From the NCBI GenBank assembly GCA_023231475.1, contig JALJEE010000106.1, forward strand, positions 1 to 64,000: 64,000 nt of DNA, read 5' to 3'. The notes beneath the pieces were generated by a model that was not told the origin of the DNA, ran no database searches, and was given only the letters and a program-made list of their open reading frames with translations. Positions 24,082 through 36,600 of the stretch are shown here, one piece after another (within the stretch, counting starts at the first letter, position 1; the number at the start of each line of letters is the position of its first letter). The position numbers and the translations under genes were made by a program. Source of the DNA: Seison nebaliae (taxonomy: Eukaryota > Rotifera > Pararotatoria > Seisonacea > Seisonidae).

Positions 24082-25008
24082 TTATAATCTGCATCTCCGT
24101 TTCTCCGTCGATGATGGTGGATTAATTAATTTACTTCGTTTCTTATTTTCGGGAGAAATATCATATTCCTCAGAAACGAAGATATGTTTTTGCATTGATG
24201 ACAACCACTCGTCGAAATCTTTTCTCGGATCTGTATATTTTCGATATCGTTCTAGCGTAATATTTTCAGTAATATCAACATCCTCACTTTTCATATCATT
24301 TACTTCTAAACGATTTTCCTTACTTTCTTCATTTTTTACCAAATTTGAAATTTCGGCAATCTTCTTCAAATGTTCACATTGATGTGTGAAGAGATCACTA
24401 GGAATTTCTAAATATTTTATAATTTTCTCTTTAGACCATGAACACAATCCAGATTTATTAGTTGGAGCTTGTAAAGAATTGATGACGAAGAGAGCTGACG
24501 CATTTAATAAATTTTTATTCATTTCACCAATATTTCCCCATTTCTCGTAATAAGTTTTCACTAATTTTATGGCATCGGAACGGAGATCAATCATATTGAA
24601 CATGATTGCCAATTCGTCGATAGACATATTGTTATAAATAAGAATGCGTTGTTTCGAATCCTCCATTTTCGTCTCTTCAATTCTTGTCGTTTTATTTGGT
24701 ATCTCATTAGAAATGAATGACTTTCTTAAAAGATTAAAAAGTTTATTGAAATCATTCGCTGGCATTCCCGAACATCGAGTAATCACCGATTTGGATTGTT
24801 TACTTACAACTAAATTTTCCACTTGTAACGAAATTCTAATTGCCGCACAAATATTACCCTGCTCTGTATTTCTCAAATTCATTCTGGAATATTGCTTCAA
24901 CCTCGCATGCACTACATCCAAAATGTTCAATGTCTTCTCCACGAAATTTTTGCTTTTCGATATTCCTGATTTCTCGCAAATCCTTTCAATCTCATTTTGG
25001 TCGTTCAT
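24082..25008 (-). CDS. ORC6: Origin recognition complex subunit 6 (ORC6)
   Basis: A single exon of 308 aa from ATG 25008. ORC6 is the smallest subunit of the complex that marks replication origins and loads the MCM helicase; in animals it also acts in cytokinesis. The N-terminal half fits the TFIIB-like cyclin-box helices: EQGNICAAIRISLQVENL, followed by SGMPANDFNKLFNLL. The second box contains MSIDELAIMFNMIDLRSDAI and LLNASALFVINSLQAP. The C-terminal motif DFDEWLSSMQKHI matches the conserved acidic-aromatic ORC6 tail that contacts the rest of the complex. A basic end follows (KKRSKLINPP, STEKRRCRL). It is about 50 aa longer than the human or fly protein because of charged linkers. Confidence 0.85.
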   Translation of the reverse strand: MNDQNEIERICEKSGISKSKNFVEKTLNILDVVHARLKQYSRMNLRNTEQGNICAAIRISLQVENLVVSKQSKSVITRCSGMPANDFNKLFNLLRKSFISNEIPNKTTRIEETKMEDSKQRILIYNNMSIDELAIMFNMIDLRSDAIKLVKTYYEKWGNIGEMNKNLLNASALFVINSLQAPTNKSGLCSWSKEKIIKYLEIPSDLFTHQCEHLKKIAEISNLVKNEESKENRLEVNDMKSEDVDITENITLERYRKYTDPRKDFDEWLSSMQKHIFVSEEYDISPENKKRSKLINPPSSTEKRRCRL

Positions 25009-26659
25009 TCCACAAAATCAATTTAATTTAATTTACTTGTATTCACCTTATAATTTATTAAAGCTTAACTTCAAAAAGATTATTCAGATTCATTTAATCG
25101 TTAGTATTATACATACATAAATGGTCGAATGGAAGTGATATAGATTTTCAGATATTGATTCTTGCTCAGGAACAAATTATCAAGACAAGTTTGCGCAAAA
25201 AAAGAATGAAACAACTCACGGAATGGACGAAGGGTATGGAAAAATAGTTCAATAATTCCAACATGGCTAATAAAAGATCGGTAATGATCTCTATGGCATA
25301 ATCTATGTAGCATAATCAAGTGCAAACGAAAACCCAAATGAAACTTCGAATTTGTTTAACAGAATCAGTTTTGACTTTTGCAAAATATGTAAATGAGTCC
25401 ATTATATAATTTCAGTTAATTAATATTGTAAAGGTTTTATTTTGTTAGATAATGAATTAGATAAAGGCTGGTTTTGAGGTAGATAAAGGTTATTATGGAT
25501 AAATATCTATCATTTTATATATTTTTCCATTCTTTGAAATAAACTTTCCAATAATCTCATTATTTTCATCCTCCTTAATCCTCTGTGGCTTCAAAATATT
25601 TGTCATTATTTAATCTTAAAAATAAAAAAAAAATGAGTAAATTTCTGTTTTATACTAACAATTTGTAAGTTCTTAAAAAAAATTGATTGGATTCTGCCCC
25701 TTCATGATCTATTTGTCTTGATTCGAAAAAATTTTAAATTATCAATTCTTTCTTGTTATGGTACCTATATTCTTTATAATTTATTATTTCGCGGAATTAA
25801 AACATTGAAGTTTTATCGTTATTATTATATTTTCAGTAGCCTTCAGTACTCTGAACAATGAAAAATCCCTTCGCGATGTGAAAAAAGTTAACGAGAAATT
25901 CTTCTTGAAAAATAAAAAATAATTATTTATTTATGAAAATAATAATTTATCATTTATGGAATTGTTAGAGAATGAAAGATTTTGGATTTGAGATAAATTC
26001 CAATGAATGCATGCAAATGACGTAGAAAATATCAAATAAGGGAAGGATTTCTTATTCTTAATTGCTTTCTGGCTCTAGGAAAAGATTTTAATTATGATAA
26101 TAATAGCTCTTGGAAATGTTGACTATTAGTCATTTATAAAAAAACTTCTAACAAAATATTATATAATCTAACAATTAATGTCCATTAAGTCAGTTATATC
26201 TCTAAATTACACTTGATTGATCACTTTGAAAAAGCTCATTCATTATGCATTCATACTACCTTCATTCAACCATCAACAAATGGAGGAAATTTTGTAATAA
26301 TTCTCAAAGCAAGAATGCTTCCAAAAACATTTCTACTTCTCGGAACAACTGGAATAATTATCAGACTTCTTCAATCTTCCATTATTGAATGAAAGATTCT
26401 CTCAACAAAGAAGGAAGCAAAACTTAAACGATTCTTGCCGATGGCATTGGAATCAGCAGCTGTTACGTCTTCTTTCCTTTGCTGAAATATTATGACGCAA
26501 ACTCCAACATTATTATTTTAAACAATTAATAATTTACCGCTGTGGAACCATTGAGATGATATAATTGATCATTGTTTATTCGAGAATTATAGTCAAATAA
26601 AATTACCACTCTCAAATTTTTTCCTGAATTATCAAAAAAGAATTCTGACAATCCTCACC
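25009..26659. other. Intergenic region
   Basis: About 1.65 kb of AT-rich DNA between divergent genes (ORC6 on the minus strand and the mucin-like gene on the plus). It must contain both promoters. A short minus-strand open frame at 25337-25107 has no supporting features. No RNA gene or repeat was recognised. Confidence 0.4.
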
Positions 26660-27621
26660 ATGTCCATTATTAAACTTAATAAAATTTATGTGATATGTTT
26701 CCTATTTTCCATCATTTTAAACATATATGGTAATTCAACGGAAACTAATAGTATCAATGATTCTAACACGACCATAAATGCCAACAATTCACAATTCTTA
26801 TCGACTCCATATTCCTATGAGAATGAAACTTCTATTTTTTCCAATAGTACTGCTCAAATTGTCACCTCAACTTCGTTCGATGAGACCACCACCAATTACG
26901 ATGACATATCAACATCAACTCTCACAATTAATGTAACCGATAACTTAACAACAACAAAAACTACTATACTAAATGATAGTACAACGATAGAAAGTGAAAA
27001 TGTGACGTCTCTAAATGTCACAACTTCCATTAATATGGAAATGGAATTAAAAAATGAAACTACAATAAATCCAGACAATCCCATTAAAGAACGATGTATC
27101 AAAGACTTTACTATTGATGAAACGAAACTTTATATCTTATTCTCAACCATCACGACAGATGGGAAACAATGTTTCGATTTATGTTGTTTGAACGACCAAG
27201 AACATGGTTAATATTTTTTAAGAAATATTTGAAATTATAATAAAGAATCTTCATAGAAGATTGCATAGAAATCGAATACGACGGAGGAATTTGCACTTTA
27301 TTTGCATACAAGTTCGATAACAGTTTAACCGATTTCGTTCGGATTACTACAACATCTCCTATCACTACAATGAAAGAAATATCGTTAATGACCGAACGAA
27401 TTGGAGAGAAGTCAACGACAATTACACCAATTCCACTAACAACAATCACATCACCAATCAATGATAAGAACGATCGAATTTTTCAATTAGTTTATTTAGT
27501 TCTAATATTTGGATCATTTATCGCAATCGTGGCAATATTCATCATCGTCCGATTTCTATACACGAGATATAAACGGCGAAATTATCAACGACTCGGTGGC
27601 GCTGGTTTATCCGATTCATGA
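26660..27621 (+). CDS. Secreted/type I membrane protein with mucin-like ectodomain
   Basis: Two exons, 26660-27206 and 27257-27621, with a 50-nt intron closing in phase 1, give about 303 aa. The first 24 residues form a signal peptide (IYVICFLFSIILNIYG). Residues 25-140 are almost all Thr/Ser/Asn with many N-glycosylation sequons, typical of a mucin-like stalk. A small cysteine-rich module spans the intron, with Cys residues in the pattern of CIKDF, QCFDLCCLN, EDCIEI and GGICTLF. This resembles a MANSC or PAN-like fold, but that is a guess. A second Thr-rich stretch and a transmembrane helix (YLVLIFGSFIAIVAIFIIVR) lead to a short basic tail ending LGGAGLSDS. Its final 37 nt overlap the coding end of the minus-strand giant gene. 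Confidence 0.75.
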
Positions 27622-30600
27622 GTCGGTCTCTTCTTATCTTTTTTCTTATCGCTCGTCTCATAATTTTCTAATAAACATCGAATATAATGCAAATGATTAT
27701 TGTCTGGAATAAATGTTTGAATTCTTGCATTTCGTCTTCTACAACTATGATCCGCATCTAAGAAATCCAAAGCCGAATCTTTACGGATCGCTTGGAAAGC
27801 GGATAATCCATCAACTCCAATAATTTCCCTAGTGATTTGTCCCGCCTATCATGTATGTCATATGTAAGTTAATGAAAAATTTCAAATATCTTTTACTAAC
27901 TGGAACAGTCTGATAATCAGGTGATTCATAATATTCGGGACTAAGTAAAGGTACTTGATTTATTAAATTCTTCGTTCCGATTCTACTAAAATTGACTCGC
28001 TGAAGGAAAGCGACACCATGTAAACTTTCTATATTGTCAATAAAACATTTCTAAAGAACAAAAAAAAATTTTGAAAATATGAAACCGTCAGAACTATCTA
28101 ATGATAATGGTTTCTTGCTTCTTCGCCGTGCCATGACACTGAGGGATTGTTGTTCTGTTACACTTTGAGGTTCTAAAATTGATGATTAGAAAAAAGAAAT
28201 TTAAATTGAATTAATTAATTTTAATTAATGAAAATCATTAAACTTTCAAATGGTGGAACTAAATTACCTTCTTCAGTGAGAGCAGCCGATTGATCAAAAC
28301 TGGATGTGACAATTTTGGCAATTTTTGTTGATTCTCTGAATTTCGACAAAGCCTTTTTGATACTTCCTTCATCCGAATCGAGGGATGTTTTGTCAACAAC
28401 TTTAATCAATTTCCTAATCGGTTTATTAGTATGTGTAGAGTATCTTCTTGAAAATTCATTAGCATCCATATTTAATTTATCATCTTCCTCTTCATCTTTG
28501 ACAGTAAAGAAATCGTCGGATCGATATTTGTATTTCTTTTTCGGAAACGGTGGATGTGGTGCCAATCCTGCACTGGGCGAAATTGTTTCTTCATCGAAAC
28601 TGATTCCTAATCGAGCTTTTCTCATTCGTGTTTCAGGTGACATTAGTTTATCTTCGTTTGTTTCTGGTGGTTCTGGAAATACTTCAACTTGATCTAAATC
28701 GAAAAACTTCTTCTCATTTTGTACCATACGTCCAATCACTGGAACCATTTCATTACTTCTACCATGACTTAAATTCATGAACGATTGTTTAATTTCATCT
28801 TTCAAGTTATCTTGAACACTTTTCAAATTAACGAGTTGTTTCCCATTTTTATCAGTTATCAAAATCATCTCTCTACCTTGATCATCAAATGCTCTCGTTT
28901 CATCATCATCATCAAAATCGATTTTCAAATGACCTCTCTGATCATAAGACATAGCGAATGATTTTTGAGGTTCGAGATCAAATTCCACGTCTCTGGAAGA
29001 CGAGTAAGTTATATTTAATTTTCGGCCAAATAACGCATTTTCTTTAATCTCATCAGCATAAATCATTTTTCCATCATTTGATATTAATTTGACTGGTTCG
29101 ACCGTCTTCCCAAATACATCGACAAAGAGAGTCGTTGATGATTTCTTTTGTAATATAACTGGTAGGAGAACATTATCATTCTCATCATATAATTTATTAT
29201 AATGACTTCTTAATTCCGATCTGACATCTGAATCGATCGATCGAAGATCTGTTAACACTCGACCACGCCGATCAACCAACACTAACATTTCTCGATCTTT
29301 CTCGTCATACATTTTTGCCTTGCCAACACTCCTCAATTCCAACATGAGATTTCCCGCTCTAAATCGATAACTTTCCATTCTGGCTTCATCGATTTTCAAA
29401 GTTTTCGGTTTTCCTCGATAGATTTTTGATGATTTCATTACTAAAGTTTTACCTTTCAATTTCTTTTCTTTCTTTTCTCCTACTGAATCATCGATTGATT
29501 TATCTTCCTCCTCCGGGGTGAAATCTTCAAATTCTTCCAAATCTGCCGAATCAGGTATAATATTTCCGTCTTCAAGATCTTCCTGAATTTCTTCTTCAGT
29601 TCTCTCATCTATATCACCATCTTCCGTTTCACCCGGTTTTCTTTGACGAACTCTTTTCGGAATCTCCCCCGGTACTTTGAGTTTTTCAGCTTTCTTTTTC
29701 TCTTGTAACAATTTCTCTTGTTCTTTTGTTAAAATTTCACCTTTTCCAATTTTCCCACTCAGTTTTTCACTTAAATCCATCGTACTCATTTCGTCTTCAA
29801 AAAGATCTCTACCATCGTCATCATCGTACGATGATCTCTCCACGAATTTTCCATCTATATATGTTCCTTCAACAAATTTTCCATCAATATATTTCCCCTC
29901 GATAAACTCGTCGTCAACAATTATTCCGTCCACATATTTCCCATCGATATAATGTCCTTCCACATATTTTCCTTTCAAGTATTTTTCCTCGCGTTTTTTT
30001 GCCGCTTCTTCTCTTTTTTTCACTACTTCTTCTCTTTTTTTCGCCACTTCTTCTCTTTTTCTCGCTGCTTCTTCTTTCACACTCAAAACCGACCCTTTTC
30101 GATGTCGATCATCAGTCACGCTTTTTTCCGTTAAAAACGGTTCTTTATACATCTGTTTTCTCGTACTATCAATTCTTGATTTAGCCATTTTTTTTTCAAT
30201 GTCTCCCTTCGTATCTGCAGTCTTAACAGTCATGTCATCTATATCTTTAAATATTCGTTGTTTCGAAATCGTTACCGACGGAATGTCTAATATTCGACTG
30301 GTTTCTGCTTGTAATCGTTTAAATGAAAAATTTGATGGAAGATCACTTCCATTTTCATATTGATCTTCCATCTGATATTCCATAGAATAATGGACGTCAG
30401 ACGGAGAATCGGGATAAAGATGAATATCCCCAGTTCTATCAACAATCGGATCACCGTTCGAATCAAAAGTGATTGGAAGTGGTCGATGATGTGAATCATA
30501 AAATTGTTTAATTTCATTTCCTTCTTCATCGAAATAGCTCGATATTTGATTTTGTTTCGCGTCAGTTAATTCAGTTCTTACCGACCTATACGCCACATAT

Positions 30601-33600
30601 ACCGGACGAATTTCCGTTCCTTCTTTATTCAACAATTCGAGAACTTGAGTTCCATCACTATGAAACACCTGTCCAACCGGTTCATGTTCTTCAGTGGTCA
30701 AACTACTAAGAACATTTCCTTCAATATCATACAACTCTCGAATTTGATGGCCATACATATCAAATAGATTATCAGTCAACTTTCCAACTTCCGTATAAAT
30801 TGGCACAAGTTTCTTCCCCTCCACATCATACAAATCTTGAGTTAAATCGACAAATGATTCCTTAAAATTACCATCAATATCAAAGACTTGTTTCAATTGA
30901 TTTCCATGAATATCGTATAAAATCATTTCAGCATTATCCGTTTCTGAGATAACTGATGCATATTTACGTTTATCTTTATCATAAACTTCATCGATTTTAT
31001 TCTTGTCTTTGTCATATAAATCTTTCAATACTTTACCATCATCGAATACACTACTCACTTCCGACCCATCTTCACTAAACAACTTCTCAATCGGCTTCCC
31101 ATCTTTATCGAAAATTTTCGTTTGCAATTTTCCTTTTTCATCGAAAACTTTTTTGATAATTTTTTTTTCAGAATCGAAAATTTCTGAAATTTTCTTACCA
31201 TCTTCTGTGTAAAGTGTATCGTCTTTGACTAAAGCTCTTAATATATCGATCTCGTTTGGCTCCGTACCATCAACGTCTATCACTTGATCCGCCGTAGCAG
31301 ACATGGCAGAGACATGTTTTTTTAATTTATCATATTTTTTCGATGTTACCATTTCTTTAAATTTACCAGCATTATTGATCAAATATCGTAATGATACAGC
31401 TACGTCTTCATGCATTTCTCTCAATTGATCGGTTGATGGTGTAGATGAGATTCCAACTAAACTTTTATCCATAAAAAGATTTGGACGTTGTCTCGTTAAT
31501 CTGGAGAGGAAATCATTTTCCAATTGTGTTTTCACTACCATAGCGAAAACCGATTTCAATTTATCAAGTTTAATTTCCGAAATATCTTCTTTCTGATGAG
31601 GTTGCATCAATTGAAATGGCATAATCACCGTCCTCAATGTTGGTTCGATTGCTAATGTGAGTTCAGTAGCTGATCCAAAGAAGGAACGTGGCAAACTGAA
31701 TGTCTTTTCCATTTCTTTTTCGAATTTCATTGCGGCTCTTTTCACGATCGTATAAATATTTTTTCCAATCCTTTTATTATCTTGATACGATACAATTATC
31801 TCATTTTCAACCTCTTTATTCTTTTTCAATGTCACATCGATCAAATCTTTCAATTCAAGGATTGGCGGATATTCGATGGCATTAAAGTACGGTTCTGTTA
31901 ACGATCTCAGAAGTTGTTGTTGTTTCTCTAAGAGATTATTGAGAATTCTATCTTGACTTTCTCGGTTTATCTTATTATTCAATTTTTGAATATGACTAAA
32001 AATTTCTTTTTTCAAATCATTATTATATAAATCTCTATATTCTATCGGTGGAGTCCATTCCTCTAATCCGAAGACTGTATTGTACATCTTTTGCAATTGG
32101 GAAGTCTAAAAATTTAATTTCAATTCTGTCAATTTCATTTTGACTAAACTTTACTTCTGAGCTCGTTGACTTGAAGGACATATTCCGCTTTTCCCGCTTT
32201 CAGATCTCCCCCACAGAATTCTTTTATTAATTTTTGAAACTGGAAAAGTGTAGAAAATTAAAATTTTTAAAAGTTCAAAAAATTATCAAACGTCTTTTGC
32301 TATAATCAATAACGTACTAGTATTATCATAACCATTTCCAAGACCTGGTTCATATGGAACCAACGGTCGATTTTGTAGATTTGTAAGAACGGCAATAATC
32401 TTTTAAAAGAACTTATAATTTTAATAAAGAATAAACGAGTTCAACTTGTTGAAAAATTTGACCACATAAAAAGTCCCTTTTGGACTTATCTATAATTTCC
32501 AATTTTCTTAGTCTATTGGGAATACTCTAAAAATTATGTTTAAATACATTAAAAATACATTCTCTAAATTACTAACATCGTTGAACATGTCAGATATTAT
32601 TATTTTCAACGAATGATCAATTTCTCGTTCAATTGTTGCGTAATATAACTGTAATTTATCATGTTCCTCAACAAACTTTTAAATTTAATAATTTAATATT
32701 CAACAAGACAATAATTAATGAAATATTAGAAGAACTTTAGTATTAGTATCTTTGTTTTTCGATTCATACTTCCAATTCACATGTACCATAGCCAACTATG
32801 ATGAAAACTATAAAAATTCATGAAATGAAAAATAGAAACTTTAATCATCAAATTTCCTACTAGAACATCTAAAATTTGGGTAGTTTGTGGCTCTAAATAT
32901 ACCTTCGCTGTTTCTTCAAGTAATTTATTTGTTAATTTTGAAATCTGAAAATAAGAGTGGAATTTAATTATAATAATATCATTCCTAACCGCATCCAAAG
33001 TATGTCTAGCAATTTGAATTAAATCTTCAATATTTTCCTCTTCTTCACTTTGCCCTATAGCACGAAGTGCTTCAACCGTTTCCTGTAATTTGAAATGAAA
33101 TGTACAGAATTCATATTTCCATGCATATTGTACGAGATTGTTCTGGAGATGTTTATTTGATATTCGATGGTAAATGTCGGATAACTAGATTGATTAGGAA
33201 AAATGTTTTGGTTAGCATAATAATTATGAGAATATACCAAGAAATATATCCAGTTACATTCGGTCAATTTTGCATTCGGTTTATCAAGATTCAAAATTTT
33301 CATTAATAATAATGAAATCTAAAATCAGTAGATGATTCAACAAGAAGAAATTTGTTATGATAATAACATTTGCTAAGAATTTAATGAGATTTGAATTGAG
33401 AATAAATTCTTCAGTTTTACTTAACGATTTCTTGTGATACGAATAAATGATCACTTCGTAATTTTCAAATATCTTCAAGTAAATTATAAAAGTTACAAAA
33501 ATTAATGTTATAAAAAAAATGAATTAACTGTGATATAATTATTATTTATCTGATCTCTTACTTGATTACTACGAATCAAATCTAATGAACTCATCTCTTG

Positions 33601-36600
33601 TACTTTGTCCGTTAAATCGGTAAATATATTAAACAATAGTTGATATTCATCTTTATTCATAACTGGGAATTCTTTAGTGTCATCCAACTCTCTCGAATAG
33701 GCGTCATACTATAAATATTCACATTTAAATATATTCCACAATTTGGAATTTCAATAGAGGAAACTTTGGGCGCAATTACTTTATATTCTTTAACCCAATA
33801 TTCTGGTAAACGATTCCTTAACAGACCACTAACATCATCCAAGAGTAATAAACCCTAAAAATTAAAATTTCGTTAAAATTATTCGAAACGAGAAATTTGC
33901 GGTAAACTTTAATGATGATATTATTCATTTTAATGGCACTTATCGTTTCTTTTCCAACCAGCGGAGGTCGTTCAATAGCCAAAATATCTTCCAATACAAA
34001 TGGAAACTTTTAGAATTTGAATAATTTTATGAAAGTTTTTAAAAGCTTCAATAACCTCATTTAATAGATCCAAACATTCTTTACTGATCGTTCTCAGTAA
34101 TTCTAATGGAGAACTTTCAGTCAACAATTGGTTAGTGTCTTTCAGAACTAATTCCCATTTCTGAACGAGTATCAAATATGTTTTTACTTTATCTTCAGTT
34201 GCATATCTCTCTAATATTTTGTCCAAAAAGTTCTCATTGAATAATGTACAATCTTCAATCATCTTTTTGAAAAATGAAGAGGATGAAAGATATATTCAAT
34301 GAATCATTAACTTGTCGTATACTATCACCAATTGGTCTCACATTCACTATTTGATTGAGTAAGAGAGTATACAATTGAATCGCATATACTTGAAACTGGA
34401 AAAATTATCGAACGATTCTCTGATGATAATAATAACGATGAAAAAATTTTTGGTAAATAATGATTTGAAATCTAAGGAACGTAATTGTGGTAAAGGATAA
34501 TTCAACTTTTCGTTGACTATCTCCGATATCACTTGAATACTCTTTATAAAGGATGAAAATCGAAATAGGTTTGTTTTCAAGAACTATTAACTCCTTGAAC
34601 AATGACGGATGTTTCATTTGTCACAACATTGAATGAATTTTTAGATTCGCTTAATAATTTAAAATACTACAAATAGAATTTAAATGTCTGTAAAATGTTC
34701 AAAATGCGAATTATTAACAGTTGTTAATGTATTGATAAAATCATCGAAATAATTATGCCAAATACTTCGATATGGTAACGCTAAAATTTTTGTGCGATAT
34801 CGTTTTAATTGTCGTACCTAAAATTCTCATATAAGAATGCCCAATAACATCTATGAAAATTTAACTAGAGGTTTAATGTTCGATGTTAATCGGTGGAGAT
34901 ATAATTCAAATTCGGTCGGTGGTAGACCATCAAAATGTTGCAGAATTAAATACAACTATAATAATCGTTTATAAATTAGTTTTTTATGAATTATCTTCCA
35001 ACTTTAGCAATTTCACTCAACACCAATTGTGAATGATTTTCAGGTAAGGCGAAATTGGTCTCATAACTTTTCATCTCCAATTCCTTCAAACATTGAAAAG
35101 TAATTTTAAAAGTGGATTTAATTTTCTTGCCCAAAATCGACGAGATGGATCTACTTCCTTGTTCGAAATTTGACAAGAAGTAATTTCTCAACTAATTATT
35201 TGAAGAATTCATTCAAAATTTTTCAATTGAATATTCTAACATCTACAATGGCACTAAATAATCGACCCTCATTACCAGTTACAGATGATGATCCACCAGT
35301 AAATATCCATTTCAAAAGTGGCATTATCTATAAATTTCAGTTCCATTATAAATTTTTTAAAAACTGTTTTATAAAATTAACTGAATTGAGACAATTCGTT
35401 ATTTGATCATATTCCATTTCTTCTTCATCGTATGTCTCAGACACATGTTGTAAATTGAGGAGGAATAGTTGAATCTTAAAACGGAAATTTAATCATTTCA
35501 ACCAACTTCAAACAATGAACTTGAGTTACTGTTTTTATATCAATTTTATTCTTGTCCACTACCGGAGTGAACATATATTGCATCATTAACGATACCATAT
35601 TGAAAACCTGATAAAACGAATTTTATTAAAAAAGTAGAGAATAATCGAACATTATTCAAAATCGAGATACTGCTATCAAGTTGAATACTTATAGCGTTAC
35701 TAAAAGTGACATCATCATGAATAATTTGAAATTCATCCATTGTCATTATTAATAATGGCACGATAATTTTTAAAGAATTCTTCTTCTGCCAATATGGCAA
35801 ATAGACATTATACGTATTATATATCGATTGAATCTGAACGAGTAAAATATGAATAGAGAAATGAAAGAATAAATTCAAATTCAAAACTTCTTTTATACTT
35901 TTCTTTATTATCACTTTTCCCAATCCACTACCTTTCAACCAATTGTCAAATAATAATAATATCTTCAAAAAAATCAAATTTGAATTTCATATGAATTTAA
36001 TGAATAAACTCTGGTATTTAAATTGAAAATAGTGGATTCATTATAATCGGCATCTTTGAAAATATCTTTATTTTTTCTCATCAATCTATTATAATGTTTC
36101 CGTCCCTAGAAATTCGTAACGATTTATAACTTATGAAAAGAAAAATGATCAACTTCTTTATACGTCGTTATTAATAGTTGAATGTTTGTAAAAATTTCTT
36201 CACATGTCTACAACAAAAATTGTGGTCAAGTTTATTTAAAGGAATTTTTGTACAAACTCCGACGTATTTCGTTAGGTATTGAAGTATATCATGAAATTTG
36301 GCAGCTTCTACAGCTGTTCGAAATCGTTTATCACCGATCATTGTAATAATTTCTCCATTCTGTCAAAAAGTGAATTATAAGAAAACTTATAAAAATATTA
36401 TACTGTTCGATAAATCGATTCAATCGTAATTTCCGGCGGTTTACTTAACAAATGTTGATATTGGACAACTAGTCGTTGTTGCATCTATAATAATCAGATT
36501 ATTAATTTTATTTTAATCAAATTCAATAACAGCCACTAATAATTCCATGACAACAGATACGGTATTGTTTTGATCGAATAATCGAGTATCTAAATCTTTT

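Noticed and set aside
25107-25337. Minus-strand 76-aa open frame
   Set aside because: No family resemblance, no supporting splice sites, and composition like random AT-rich frames.
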